NCBI GenBank assembly: GCA_023515795.1 | Contig: JALGPX010000040.1 | Coordinates: forward strand, 1-64,000 | Reading direction: 5' to 3' | Length of the DNA: 64,000 nt | Source of the DNA: Amoeboaphelidium occidentale | Taxonomy: Eukaryota; Aphelidiomycota; Aphelidea | Part shown: one piece after another, positions 40,423 to 51,550 of the stretch | How the letters are laid out: each line of letters begins with the position of its first letter | How positions within the stretch are numbered: position 1 is the stretch's first letter | Made by a program: the position numbers and the translations under genes | The notes under the pieces: generated by a model | Told to the model about the DNA's origin: nothing | The model's database searches: none | What the model saw: the letters and a program-made list of their open reading frames with translations, nothing else

Positions 40423-42211
40423 TCAGATAATTCTTCTTGAGTTGCCAGAACTGCCATGTCTTCTTCCAGGAATATTGAATGCCCTAATACGCGATTTAAG
40501 CATCTCCAAACCCAATAATTCCATAGGAGAAGGAACATGTAAGCCAAGAGGTAATAAAGATGTATCATTTGAGAATGGATAATATGGAACTGGTAGAGGC
40601 AATTCGGAGCTTCCGTCTTCATCTAAACCATGTTGTTCGAGTGAAGGCATGTCTACACTATCCCAAATAATACCCCCAAAGCTCATGATTGTTTGTATGG
40701 CGAATATTTGAGACTCAGAGCACGCATAATGAATAGGTAGCCAGCCGTTTTGTAAGTTTAACTCGTTGTTTGGGTCTAATCTTCCTCTAAGAATTAGCAT
40801 TTCAATTGCACTGATGNNNNNNNNNNNNNNNNNNNATGATTGTTTGTATGGCGAATATTTGAGACTCAGAGCACGCATAATGAATAGGCAGCCAGCCGTT
40901 TTGTAAGTTTAACTCGTTGTTTGGGTCTAATCTTCCTCTAAGAATTAGCATTTCAATTGCACTGATGTCTCCCCAAAAGCACGCAGTGTGAAGTGGACGC
41001 ATTCCTGTTGAAGGTTCAGGCATGTGAGGATCTGCACCGTACATCAACAATAGTTTCAACACTTGATCATGAACAAGAGTCTTCTTGTCTACAGCAGGAG
41101 AGCAAACCGTGTTTTTGCTGTCAGTTATGTCTTCCTCTTGCATTCCAATTCCTTCATCGTCAGAATGATCAGAATCTTCATCTGAGCCAATTTCAGTAAT
41201 TGAAGCAACCACAGGAACATTCCAATGACGATCAGATGTTCTTTGACGATGATAAGCAGATAATGCTTCAGGATCTCTTCTATCCAAATGGAACTTACTA
41301 GAAACAATATGCAAAATAGAATAACCTCTTCTACACGAATTAGGATTACCATGATTCTGTAAGAGACACTCTAACACCTCTGGATGAGACCTTGCAGCCA
41401 AGATAATAGCATTCTCACAGTAATCATTCTCTTCGTTAACGTAATCTTTCATAGATTTTCCAACACCATTAACGCGCGCAGAATGCTCGTATTCCTCCAG
41501 TATCAAACGAACCAGAGAAAGTTGACCATGCTGAGACGCTTCAGCCAAACAAGTATTACCAACACGGCCTTTAAGCCAAACATTTGCGCCTGCTCCCAAA
41601 AGAACTTGAGCTGTTTTCAATTGATCATCTTCAGAGTATCCTTCCGGGCGAATGCAAATGTAGTGAAGCGGAGTATTCGGCTCATCATTGATCAAATGGA
41701 CCAGTTTGCAGGAAGCATTTTGTGGCTTGAGGTGGAGGTACATTTTGCATTCTTCATTGTAGACACTTTCAGTCCATTTGTAATTGTAGTTCTGTTCCGT
41801 TCTGATAAAACGCGAAACTATTTCATACATTCCGTTCGATGCAGCCAAATGTATCGGAGTATTAGATGGGCAGACATCATCGATCTGTCCATTGTTGTTT
41901 GTCTCAAGACGTGCCTGAGTAGAATCAACAGGCTTGTCACGATGAAACGTGTAGGAGTAACGAGGATGAATGAACGGAAACAGGAACGTAGCGAATAAGC
42001 GTTGTCGGTAGTACAGCTCAAAGAACTTTGTAGTGTTGTAGAAAATGAAGGGTTTATCCATCAGGATCAGATTGTAGTATTTGATACATGTGCATTGCAA
42101 CCGAGCGAGATCTCGTAAACCTAAAAACGAAATAACTTCCATCAAAAGCTCAATAGGAAGCGAATCTAAATAATTCGGTCCCTTCGTTTCCAGTATCATT
42201 GAAATTGCCAT
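40423..42211 (-). CDS. F-box and ankyrin-repeat protein (interrupted by an assembly gap)
   Basis: The gene is broken by 19 Ns with duplicated flanks; removing one copy gives a continuous frame of roughly 540 residues. An N-terminal F-box reads LDSLPIELLMEVISFLGLRD. Ankyrin repeats follow: NTPIHLAASNGMYEIVSRFI, then NTPLHYICIRPEGYS, ENAIILAARSHPEVLECLL, MRPLHTACFWGDISAIEMLI and GWLPIHYACSESQIFAIQTI. An acidic insert sits between repeats. F-box proteins recruit substrates to SCF ubiquitin ligases, and the ankyrin repeats would be the substrate receptor. The gene also lies in the same window as CSN3, a regulator of such ligases, which may be coincidence. Confidence 0.8.
40685..40967. repeat. 132-bp direct duplication around a 19-N gap
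   Basis: Bases 40685-40816 are repeated at 40836-40967 with one mismatch (GGTAGCC versus GGCAGCC), separated by Ns at 40817-40835. Both copies encode the same ankyrin unit. This is an unmerged contig overlap, not two ankyrin repeats. Confidence 0.88.
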
Positions 42212-42494
42212 CGCAGCAAAAAGCAGTTGAAGATGATGAGGAAAAACTGGCTAAAGGGGCTTTTCACAGCACAGGGTTTAGATACGCACACTGTATAAAA
42301 ACGGCAAAATAATCAAACTAGAGGTTTAGTTATCGTACAAAGTTTATTTATTTAGAAAATTATAGTAGATCAACCATATCACGTCGTAATCTCGCGTGTT
42401 TGAACCTTCATACAACATGGCATTGATTTTGTCAACAATGTTGATATTGCCCCTGACTCAAAATATAAAAACAATCTCTTCATAGATCCAAGTT

Positions 42495-43415
42495 TCATAT
42501 CAAGTGGACCTGCTGGTCAATACCATCGTGATATTCTACAACTTCCAGGTGATCGGATTTTCGGAGCAACAATTCCCGATGCAAACGCCTGTGCATTGAC
42601 CTGAGCATTAGAGCAACTCTAAATAGACCCAAAATCGCCACGAATATCATCACAAGAATTGAGGCTGTGCTATTATCACCACGAAAGTTGAGCACAATGC
42701 CGATATTGGCAAACGATCCCAAACCTGTTAGAAGCAAACCCATTGCGATAGTATAAAGCCATCCCTCAACAAATATGTGATAATCAAACAATATAAAGCA
42801 GACACCATTCGGAATCTTTGTTATCCACCCAATTTCTTCCCGTTCTATCATCTTTTCGATTGAAGACTCAAGAAAGTAGACCCCAATGAAACCAGAAGTA
42901 ACAATGATGCAAGATAGAATGCTGACATGAACAAACAAAGAAATAAGACTCGCGTCAACCTTTTCCGTTATGAACCCCACCATTGAGTCTTCTCGTTTCG
43001 TAACCGCGAACAAGTACGGTGTCCTGCACATATCACATCGAGCATATGTTGGTCTCATTCTGTTTATGCCACGCCATTGTTTTAAGCATTCCCTGTGTAC
43101 ATACTTCATTGAACCACAGCATTTACATGGCGAGAACATTTGACCTTCTGTATCAAGACATATGCGACATATTCTCGCATTTTGATGTTCTTTTACAGGC
43201 GTCTTTGGTTCAGGTTTCTGGAGCGGTGGCAGACCATCCAGAATCTGCTGTAATGGAGTATCGTCATCAGGATCATACTTGGTTTCATGCGGTTCTGGTG
43301 TATGCAGATTCTGACTTGTTTCAGTTACAAATTGATCTTCATTACGCTCCAATATAATCGTCCCACTTGGCGTAAACAGAAATCTTCGCTTCTCGTCGTA
43401 TCGTGGCGATGTCAT
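42495..43415 (-). CDS. MARCH-type membrane RING-CH E3 ligase
   Basis: A single-exon protein of 306 residues starting MTSPRYDEKRRFLF. The frame is open 18 residues upstream without an ATG. The RING-CH domain has CRICLD, then MFSPCKCCGSMKYVHRECLK and CDMCRTPYLF, giving the C4HC3 order with the Trp in QWRG. At least three to four hydrophobic helices follow, for example SILSCIIVTSGFIGVYFL. MARCH proteins ubiquitylate membrane cargo for endosomal sorting. The gene is divergent from a sorting nexin across 213 bp, a pairing that is at least thematically consistent. Confidence 0.88.
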   Translation of the reverse strand: MTSPRYDEKRRFLFTPSGTIILERNEDQFVTETSQNLHTPEPHETKYDPDDDTPLQQILDGLPPLQKPEPKTPVKEHQNARICRICLDTEGQMFSPCKCCGSMKYVHRECLKQWRGINRMRPTYARCDMCRTPYLFAVTKREDSMVGFITEKVDASLISLFVHVSILSCIIVTSGFIGVYFLESSIEKMIEREEIGWITKIPNGVCFILFDYHIFVEGWLYTIAMGLLLTGLGSFANIGIVLNFRGDNSTASILVMIFVAILGLFRVALMLRSMHRRLHRELLLRKSDHLEVVEYHDGIDQQVHLI

Positions 43416-43628
43416 TGAAATGTAGAATGGAAAGCTGATGACCAGAAATTGGAAGAATTGACTGGTCAATCAGCGATCGCACAATCTTCTGGACTTTGGT
43501 GTGGTTTCAAATCGGTAAAATACGGAATCCTTCTCGAAAGAAGGCTGGTAGCAACAAGTTTCGTGACATATCGTTCGCTTTAGAAGTTAAAACATTCTTG
43601 TTTTGTCTCGATTTCAGATTGACATTCA

Positions 43629-45024
43629 ATGGAAGACGATATTCTATTCTTCAATGGTTTTCGTAACCCAGAGCCTAATGCGCCTCCTCTAGTAAGGAAT
43701 GATCGCACAACTCTGAATGATACTGGGAATGGTATACTAAGGACAAGTTCAAACCATGGGAGTAATTCATCGTTACCGCTCAAAAGTGATACTGCTATCG
43801 GGAGAAGGAGTCTTACTGAACTTGATCTTCAACTGAGCAATGACCCAATAAGGAATCGATCTGGTCATTTTGAACAGGAGTCACATAGTAGAATGGAAGG
43901 ACAACCTCCTGAGAGAAGATCAATCATCAGAGGCCGGGAGTCAAGCACCACCAAACTCTTGCAGGATAATGAGACTTCATTCATGTTCAAGATTAATGTT
44001 CAAGTTGATAAAGATCTTGCTGGATACTTGTTCAAACATAACAACTATGTAATCAGTTCAAGCCTTGGTACTGTGAAACGACGATATAGTGATTTTCTTG
44101 CACTGAAAGAGTATCTGATAGCAAAATATCCTGGCAGAACTATTCCCTCTCTTCCGCCGAAGAAGATATTAGGTGGGAATGATGATGCTTTTCTTCTGAG
44201 ACGAAGCAAAGGCTTGGAGCGTTTTCTTCAGATTACAGCAAACCATCCTTTGCTCAGCGCAGATAATTATTGGAAAGCTTTTATTACAGCATCAGAAGAG
44301 TTTGAAAAGGTGAAGAAACCTAATATCAAGGAAATTGTTAGTGCCATGTCGGAAAGTGGGATTCCGTTTGATAAGACTACATATGACGCTAAGAGAAAGA
44401 ACAATTCTAGACAATTGGAGTTGATAGAGAGCTTAATTATTCTGCTAGAGAATGAATGTGAAATTTTGAGTAAGCAAAGTCTCAACCATAAGAAAATATC
44501 AAAATGCTTGGAGACGTTATCACACGAAACTGAGGATTCAAACCTAAAAGGAAAACACAATCAAGTAATGCAGAAAGCGTCCGAATCGCATTTAACATCT
44601 TTAGGTTGCACAGTTTAGTTTATCTTTGAGTGAATGCTTTGAAGACAAGGCAAAGTATACACTTAATGTTGTTCTGGAAAATATCAAGAAGATGAGAGAT
44701 ATTGTCAAAGCGTTTGAGAAAATGAGCGCCAGAGTAGAAACTTTACATTCAAATTACTCCAAAGAGATAAAAGCAGCTGAGAACAAAGTTGCGGAATATC
44801 AAGGCACTAATGGCAGTCATGATAAGAGAAAAGCTGAAGCAGATTTGCTCACGGCTAAAGCAAAGATGTCTAATTTATGGTTAACGTTTCAAGAAGAATG
44901 TAACATATTAGCATCTACGAAACATGTTTTTGTATTTGCTTATCAGAAACTATCTACGGCTTCTGCATTCGACCAAAAAGTTGCCAGTCTATTACTGAGA
45001 CTTCACGACCTATTACAAGAATAA
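43629..45024 (+). CDS. PX-BAR sorting nexin, SNX8/Mvp1-like
   Basis: Two exons (43629-44564 and 44605-45024, intron 40 nt) encode 451 residues. The N-terminal 115 residues are disordered. The PX domain includes VKRRYSDFLALKEYL and the phosphoinositide-binding segment IPSLPPKKILG, followed by LLRRSKGLERFLQITANHPL. The C-terminal half is a helical BAR-like region, with LSECFEDKAKYTLNVVLENI just after the splice. Without the splice the frame stops at 44618 and the BAR region is lost. The PPKK and RRSKGLERFL wording resembles SNX8/Mvp1 more than Snx4. These proteins form endosomal tubules for retrieval to the Golgi. Confidence 0.82.
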
Positions 45025-45132
45025 AGTTGTCAATTTAATCCCGTGAAACGCTTAAAGTTTGGACGTCTAGAGATTCTAACGTTGCTACGGTCTTGTTTCA
45101 ACATCGCTTTGGAATTCAATCTGTAACTGAAT

Positions 45133-48100
45133 ATGTTTGGTAGAAGGAAATCTGGCAGCAAAGATCAACCAGCAGAAGCATCATCTGAGCCGGAGGGCGA
45201 GAAGAAGAGGAAGAACTCGTTGAAATCATTCTTTGGCGGAGTTACTGGCGCATCAGCATCATCGTCAGGCGATAAGAAGAAAGAGAAACCTGATACTCCT
45301 ATTCCATCTTCATCAGAGCCAAATGATAAAGATCTCAACAAGATCCTGCCTCCCCTTTGCAAAGCTGTTTATCAGGATGACTTGTATAAGCTCAAAGAGT
45401 TAGTATCAAAGAAAAAGGTGGATCTGTTTCAAAGTGACAAGATCACAGAACGTAACCTGTTCCATTGGATCGCAAGTGCAGGAAGACTGGAGTTCTTAAA
45501 AGCAGCACTTGAAACAAAGAACAAGGATATACCAAATGCGATCAACGGACTGGATTATGAAGGCCGATCGCCATTGTGTCTGGCTGTAATTAACAAGCAC
45601 GTTGAAGTCTTAAGATCTATTCTTAATGAAAGCACAGTATCTTTGAATACAGCAGACAAGAAAGGGAAGCAGCCACTGTACTACGCCGTATGCAATGATG
45701 ATATCGCAACCTGTACGATCCTGATACTGCGTGGAGCTAACTTCAACGCAAAGAACGAGCAAGGGATTCCGATGCTACTTGAAGCAATTGCTACCGGTCA
45801 CATTGAAGCAGCTATATCATTGATTAACAATAATGCTGATCTACAAATCAGAGATGCACAACAGAGAACTCCTTTGCATTACGCTGTACTTGTGGGATCG
45901 TTACAGCTGGTCAAAGTCCTTTTGGCTAGAAATTGCTCGCCTTTAGACAAAGATAACGAGGGTAAAACCTCGATAGACCTGGCCGATGAGAAGATTAATC
46001 AAAGCAAGCAGCAGGGGAAAAAGAATGGCGCGATTGAATTGGATGACGAAAAGAATCCCTACTACAGCATCGTGAATGCATTGAGAGCCAGTTTGATCAA
46101 AAAAGAAAGACCCGTAACAGAGTACAAGCCTAGTTCTTTTAGATCATCCATCAGTTCTGGTCCAAGTTCCGCTAAAACGTCTGTTGGAGACGCCGCAATG
46201 ATTGAAGATGTTGTGGATATCAGAAACCTAAAGACCGGAGTTGACTCGAAAAAGAACCTTGCATTGAATACAATAGGCAAGATTGACGAAGATAAAGAAT
46301 CAGTAAACTCAAAAAAGTCCAAGATATCTCTATTAGATGATGCTGGTTCAAATTACTCAGCTGAAATGGGCTCTAAGGATATAACAGAGGCCAAATGGCT
46401 ATCTATGGGGTTCTCCAAAGAGGATTATGAAGATTATAAAAGGAAGAAAGCTACCAAAGCTGCAAGAAGGAGTAACAGAAGCAACAAATCTTTGCCCGAA
46501 ACAGGTTCAGATGTTGTTTATGATAACGTTTCTGATTTAGCGGCTAATAAGTCAAGCTCCTCTTTAGATACACGAGAGAGACATTTAAGCAATGCTTCTA
46601 ACATTTCAAAAACAGGCAAAAGATCCAGAGTGATTTCTCCAAGCCGGTCATCTGACGGAAACACGAACGAAGACAGCGAGTCTGTAGTTATGGAAGCAAG
46701 TGAGAGTTTGAACAGACAATACTTGAAAATGAAGAGTGAAATATCTAGTAGTTCTACTCCAGATCCAATGAATGAAGTTGGAGCAAGCACAACAAAGAGA
46801 GATTCAGATAAAGGATCAAATCTAGCTAAATTTGGCTCAGATGATCTAATTCATGGAGCAAATATCCTCAAGAATGCTGCATCTTCAGCATCAACGAATA
46901 CTCAGACCAGTCAAAAGAGTCTTAAACAGACAAGCGGCGGAGGTACGCCTCTTTCTCCAGTTCAGAGCACAGGAATGCGAGCAACATCTGCAATAGCTAA
47001 ATCTGGGGCTTCTACACTGCCAAGGATCGTTCTACAGTTGCAAGGAGCAGATGGGAAAGAACGCATCAAGAATCGATCACGTTCTTTTGGAGATATAAAT
47101 TTACTAGCAGAAGGAGAAATTGTATTCAATCCTCTTTCAAAGAGACCATCGGCTCAATTACCGAGCTCGGCGATTCCCTTAGGAACTGCAGACGATCATT
47201 CAGGCCATAATAATGGGAGAAAAGGTTCAGTTCAACTTAATCCTGCAGATTTGATGGCAGCTATAAGAAGGCAGTTCAGCTCCGATACTGGAAAGGATGT
47301 CTTTAAGTCAAATGATGCTCTTTCTCACCATTCATCGGAAAAGTCTGCACATGAATTGTTTGAAAGTTCCGATTTGGCCCCAGATGGAACACTTAAACTG
47401 AAAAGAGATCTATTCAGGGTTTATCAGCATTTGTTAGAAAATCCCACTGTTCCAAATAGCAGAAATGATTTGAAAGATGCAGCTGAAGAATCGCCTCAAA
47501 GCATAGAAGTTGAGGAAGTAATAAGACTAGTCGACCAACTTATCAAGGATAATAACGACCTTTCAGCAGAACTAAGCAAGACAAAGAATGATCTACAAAC
47601 AGAGAAGCAACATGTTAAAGAAAATTCCTCGAAAAACGTTGAAACAAGCAGAAGCTCCTTGGATAAACAGAAAGAAAATGAAACTAAGCTCGAAGAATAC
47701 GAGAAGGAGAACAAAAACTTGCGCCAGCAGAATCAAAACCTTCAAGACCAAGTCAATAATTTGACACAAACTGTGCGCGAGAAAGAAGTTGCACTTTTGG
47801 ACTTGGAGACTGACTTGGCTGATGAAAAGGATCAAGTCCAGCAAGCTATCCATGAGCACAATCGGGTACTACGCCAATATATGGATCTTAGAGGACAAAT
47901 GGACGTTTTCGCTCAGAAAAGCTCGGAAGAAGTCGCAAAGCTTCAAGAAGCGCTACGTATTGCAGAGAGCAAGCAGGTTGATACAGCAAAAATGTCGACT
48001 GAACAGGAGAAGAACAATACAAAACAAGATAATGTAGAAGTAGACATCTTGAATAAGCAATTGCGTTCCAAAGATGAAGAAGTTGTAAGACTAAAGCGAG

Positions 48101-51100
48101 AATTATTTTTGGCTCAAACGGAGTTGGAGGAAAAAGAGAAGCGATGGGAGAACGAACTGCGCAAGAAGTCTCTGCCAAATACAACAGCAGCCAAGAAAAT
48201 TGATGAATTAAAAGAGAAAGTTGAAACTAAGGAAAAGGTTTATGAAGAAGATGTTCAGAAAGCCAAAAGAGGCTCAAAGTCATCAAAAGCAAATCAAGAT
48301 GAAAATTCCAGCAATGATTCAACGCCGTCTCAGTCTCTTTCATCTATTCACGAAGAAACATTTTCTAGCAAGGAGCAACTGTACTCTGAACTATCAGCTG
48401 AGCTTACAGCAATGCAGACAAGATTGATGAATGAAATCGCTGTCCGGAAAGAGAAAGAACATCATTTAAACACTACTTTGGCTCATAATGAAGAACTGCA
48501 AGATGAGATTGCTGAAAAGACTAAATTGTTGCAGGATGAAACTCAGAGGCTAAAAGAAATTTCTCTCAGGGCAACAGATATCGAAGTTAAATTCGCTGAC
48601 TTGAGTGAACAAGCAAGAACAGAGAAGGTGAACGCCGAGAAAGAAAGATCATTAAGGGTGAAGATTCAGAAGGAAATATCTGACTTAGAGTCAGCTTTGA
48701 AAAGAGCAAATGAAGCTTTAGACAGAGAAGTTGCGATAAGAAAGAATGCAGATCAGAAACTAAATGCGTTACAAGCTGAGAATGAAAACTACAAAAGAGA
48801 ACTTTTGAAAGAGAAGGACCGCCATGAAGCTAAATACAAAGAGTTGAGTCTTCTGAAATCATCAAACAATTCTCAGGAAGACTACCTAATCATTTTGAAA
48901 GAACAATTAGAAGAAGAAAGAAAGCACCGAATGGAACTAACCGTTGAGAATATAGATATCAAAGCCAAGAATTCCGAGGCAAATACAGTTTTATTAGAGA
49001 TTCAAGAATTGCAGAAGGAACAGATATCTACTATTGAAACACAGAAAGAACAGAAGTTAGCATTGGAAGAAGCTTTGAAGAAAGCAGAGGAAACCGTCTT
49101 AGATATCGAAGCTAGAATGGAGCAGCTTCAAAATGCAATCAATAACCTTCGCACTAGAAACAAGGATCTAGAATTTAAGCACTCCCTTAAAGTTCAAGAG
49201 ATCGAAAGGGCCACCAAAGATATTTCAGCTCTTAAAGCCCAAATATCCGCTTTAGATGCAGAGAAGTCAAAAGATAAAGCGGAACATGTTTCTGCAGAAA
49301 AAATCCTTCTTGATGCAAGAGCTAAAGACAAAGAAGAGATCAAACAGCTACAATATCAATTGAAAGATGCCGCTTCTAAGCTGGAGTCAAAAGAACGCGC
49401 TCTTGCACAATTGTCAAAAGATTCTGAAAACTTGAAGAAAGAAATGAACGTTCAATTAACCAAGGCTCAGCAAGAAAATTCACAAGAAAAGTCAAGACAT
49501 AGCCAGGAAATTGTGGATCTGAATTTCCAAATGGAAGATTTGAAAACTTCTCTTGCTGAGAGCAAACAAAAAGAGGCCTCTCTGAAAAATAGGCTCAATG
49601 AAGTTGAAACGCAACTAAAGGACAAATCCGCTCAGTTTGACAATCTTCGATCAGATTTTGAGAAGGCCAAGGAATTGATTCAGAAAGCAACTTCTCGTGT
49701 CCAAAAGCTTGAGACTGATATTGCAGAAAAGAAGAAAACCATTGAACAAAACGCCAAAATGATTAATGATTTGGAATCAGAAAAGGAAGTTGGAATTCTA
49801 GAGATGGTAAAGCTTCGTCAGGAGATTCAGCAGATCCAAGGTAGCGCAAAAGAGGCAGATGAAATTTCAGAAGCAATATGCAAAAAGCTGGAAGAGTCAG
49901 TGGGTATCGAATCCAGTAGCAACATGCCTGTCACTCAATTCAGAAGCCGTTCAAACACCGAAGAATTCGGGAATATTTCAATTGAGGGATACTTATTAAG
50001 AATGGATAAGTCATGGGAAGATGTTGAAGAAATTTTTGACAGTGTTAAAGAATTCCACCAAAAGCAAACATCGATGGTATCTCAGTTGGATGGAAACTTA
50101 AAAGTCTCATCTAAAGAAGCTGGAATTGTACAAAAGACGTTCAAGCGTGTTTATCAAGCCTTCTTGAATAGTTTGGAATCAACAATTATCAAACGCTCAT
50201 TGCATCAATTAAATGAGGCAAGTAGAAAGTACAACAAGCTTTCTACGGAAGTTAACGCAGAAATCAAAAGGCAGTTATTATCACGAGAAGCAAAGGATCA
50301 AGAAAAACAGAATTCTTATCAAGAAAAGATTCAAGCTATCGAGCTTCAAAAAAGATCTTTGGAAGAAAGAATTGCGGACTTGAAGCAATCTCTCCATATT
50401 TCTCAGGAACAGCACCAAGCCGCATTGAAATCTCATGAAAAAGAAGCAGCTGCGGTAAAGAAACAAGTTGACGAATTGAAAGATTCGCTTCTACAGAAAG
50501 AGCGAATATTGCTTGATTCTCAAGTGAAAATAGCAAAATTGGACGGTGTTGAGTCAAAGAATGAAAGAATTCAGAAAGACATAACTAATTTAGAGCAGCA
50601 AAGATCAAGACAGATGCAGACAATTCAACTTTTGGAAATGGAGAATCAAGTGTTGAAACAAGAGCTTGAAGACAGAGATCCTGAATTTGTTGCAGAGATG
50701 GATAGACCTCTTCAAGAAGAAATCATGGCTTTAAAGAGACAGATATCTGGAAACGAAGAAGGCTTTACTTTGACACCTAATATATTGAGAAGAACAATGA
50801 CTCCGCGAAGATCTGGCAGCAAGAATGATAAACTGAATTTACTGCACCAAGTCCAGACTCTAACAACACAAGTTGCTGCCCTTGAGAATGAGTACAAAAA
50901 TGCTCAAAAATCTTGGGACACTGTTAAAACAACCATGGAGCAAGGATTTCAGAATGAACGGAATGATCTTATACAAGCACTAAAGACTCAACAGGAGCAA
51001 TTGGAAAAGATTGAGAAGACATTCCAGCGCGATATAGTTAAAGACGTTTCTCATAGGGATGGTAAACACAGCGAGCAGCTAGTTCGTATTATTCTCGATA

Positions 51101-51396
51101 AGCTTGAAGTTTTGCAAGACATGAGGATCGAAATGGAAATTACTCGCCAGCACAATGAGCGGAGGTTACGTGAACAATACGAGAGAGAAATCAGTTCACT
51201 AGTATCTCAATATGATGGGATGAATTCAAAGCTCAAGAGAATTTCAGATGCTTACCGAAAGCTGACTGAAGAAAACAAATCCCTCAAAACCAAACTCTTG
51301 GCAGTAAGCAAGGAACAATTGAAAACTCAGAGGATCAAAGAGCAGATTGGGTTCAAGCTTGCAGAGGCAAAGGTATTGACGGGCATCAGGCGGTAG
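45133..51396 (+). CDS. Giant ankyrin-repeat and coiled-coil protein
   Basis: A single exon of 6.26 kb encoding 2,087 residues. Residues 70-310 hold about six ankyrin repeats, for example GRSPLCLAVINKHVEVLRSI, KQPLYYAVCNDDIATCTILI and RTPLHYAVLVGSLQLVKVLL. A Ser-rich disordered region with many potential phosphosites runs to about residue 780. The rest is mostly parallel coiled coil. A short non-coil segment near residues 1,595-1,640 begins NISIEGYLLRMDKSWEDVEE. The architecture suggests a cytoskeletal or cortical scaffold, but no known family is recognised. The C-terminus is uncertain: after a stop at 51394-51396 another frame continues to 51539 with sensible protein sequence. Confidence 0.85.
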   Translation: MFGRRKSGSKDQPAEASSEPEGEKKRKNSLKSFFGGVTGASASSSGDKKKEKPDTPIPSSSEPNDKDLNKILPPLCKAVYQDDLYKLKELVSKKKVDLFQSDKITERNLFHWIASAGRLEFLKAALETKNKDIPNAINGLDYEGRSPLCLAVINKHVEVLRSILNESTVSLNTADKKGKQPLYYAVCNDDIATCTILILRGANFNAKNEQGIPMLLEAIATGHIEAAISLINNNADLQIRDAQQRTPLHYAVLVGSLQLVKVLLARNCSPLDKDNEGKTSIDLADEKINQSKQQGKKNGAIELDDEKNPYYSIVNALRASLIKKERPVTEYKPSSFRSSISSGPSSAKTSVGDAAMIEDVVDIRNLKTGVDSKKNLALNTIGKIDEDKESVNSKKSKISLLDDAGSNYSAEMGSKDITEAKWLSMGFSKEDYEDYKRKKATKAARRSNRSNKSLPETGSDVVYDNVSDLAANKSSSSLDTRERHLSNASNISKTGKRSRVISPSRSSDGNTNEDSESVVMEASESLNRQYLKMKSEISSSSTPDPMNEVGASTTKRDSDKGSNLAKFGSDDLIHGANILKNAASSASTNTQTSQKSLKQTSGGGTPLSPVQSTGMRATSAIAKSGASTLPRIVLQLQGADGKERIKNRSRSFGDINLLAEGEIVFNPLSKRPSAQLPSSAIPLGTADDHSGHNNGRKGSVQLNPADLMAAIRRQFSSDTGKDVFKSNDALSHHSSEKSAHELFESSDLAPDGTLKLKRDLFRVYQHLLENPTVPNSRNDLKDAAEESPQSIEVEEVIRLVDQLIKDNNDLSAELSKTKNDLQTEKQHVKENSSKNVETSRSSLDKQKENETKLEEYEKENKNLRQQNQNLQDQVNNLTQTVREKEVALLDLETDLADEKDQVQQAIHEHNRVLRQYMDLRGQMDVFAQKSSEEVAKLQEALRIAESKQVDTAKMSTEQEKNNTKQDNVEVDILNKQLRSKDEEVVRLKRELFLAQTELEEKEKRWENELRKKSLPNTTAAKKIDELKEKVETKEKVYEEDVQKAKRGSKSSKANQDENSSNDSTPSQSLSSIHEETFSSKEQLYSELSAELTAMQTRLMNEIAVRKEKEHHLNTTLAHNEELQDEIAEKTKLLQDETQRLKEISLRATDIEVKFADLSEQARTEKVNAEKERSLRVKIQKEISDLESALKRANEALDREVAIRKNADQKLNALQAENENYKRELLKEKDRHEAKYKELSLLKSSNNSQEDYLIILKEQLEEERKHRMELTVENIDIKAKNSEANTVLLEIQELQKEQISTIETQKEQKLALEEALKKAEETVLDIEARMEQLQNAINNLRTRNKDLEFKHSLKVQEIERATKDISALKAQISALDAEKSKDKAEHVSAEKILLDARAKDKEEIKQLQYQLKDAASKLESKERALAQLSKDSENLKKEMNVQLTKAQQENSQEKSRHSQEIVDLNFQMEDLKTSLAESKQKEASLKNRLNEVETQLKDKSAQFDNLRSDFEKAKELIQKATSRVQKLETDIAEKKKTIEQNAKMINDLESEKEVGILEMVKLRQEIQQIQGSAKEADEISEAICKKLEESVGIESSSNMPVTQFRSRSNTEEFGNISIEGYLLRMDKSWEDVEEIFDSVKEFHQKQTSMVSQLDGNLKVSSKEAGIVQKTFKRVYQAFLNSLESTIIKRSLHQLNEASRKYNKLSTEVNAEIKRQLLSREAKDQEKQNSYQEKIQAIELQKRSLEERIADLKQSLHISQEQHQAALKSHEKEAAAVKKQVDELKDSLLQKERILLDSQVKIAKLDGVESKNERIQKDITNLEQQRSRQMQTIQLLEMENQVLKQELEDRDPEFVAEMDRPLQEEIMALKRQISGNEEGFTLTPNILRRTMTPRRSGSKNDKLNLLHQVQTLTTQVAALENEYKNAQKSWDTVKTTMEQGFQNERNDLIQALKTQQEQLEKIEKTFQRDIVKDVSHRDGKHSEQLVRIILDKLEVLQDMRIEMEITRQHNERRLREQYEREISSLVSQYDGMNSKLKRISDAYRKLTEENKSLKTKLLAVSKEQLKTQRIKEQIGFKLAEAKVLTGIRR

Positions 51397-51420
51397 ACTT
51401 AAGAAACTTAATAAAATCCG
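51384..51420 (+). repeat. Copy A of a 37-bp dispersed repeat
   Basis: The sequence CATCAGGCGGTAGACTTAAG and the next six bases are identical to a site at 56655, and the following eleven bases match at nine positions. Copy A overlaps the end of the ankyrin/coiled-coil frame. In one frame it reads HQAVDLRNLIKS and continues open to 51539. Confidence 0.8.
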
Positions 51421-51550
51421 GAATGGAAGTTGGCGTAACCGATGATATTAATTTGCAGCAACAAGAAAGTTTGGTAAGAATAACAACACTTGCTGAATAT
51501 ACCAAAAAGCTCGCTCCAAAAGTTTATTTTGCTACATGAACCCGCCAAGT

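Noticed and set aside
40685..40967. Two tandem ankyrin repeats with identical DNA
   Set aside because: The copies flank a run of Ns and differ at one base, so they are an assembly duplication.
44565..44635. Two separate genes for the PX and BAR parts of the sorting nexin
   Set aside because: A 40-nt GT-AG intron joins them in frame and both halves are expected in one PX-BAR protein.
51372..51388. A 17-nt intron at the end of the ankyrin/coiled-coil gene
   Set aside because: All other introns placed here are at least 31 nt; an indel or alternative frame is more plausible.
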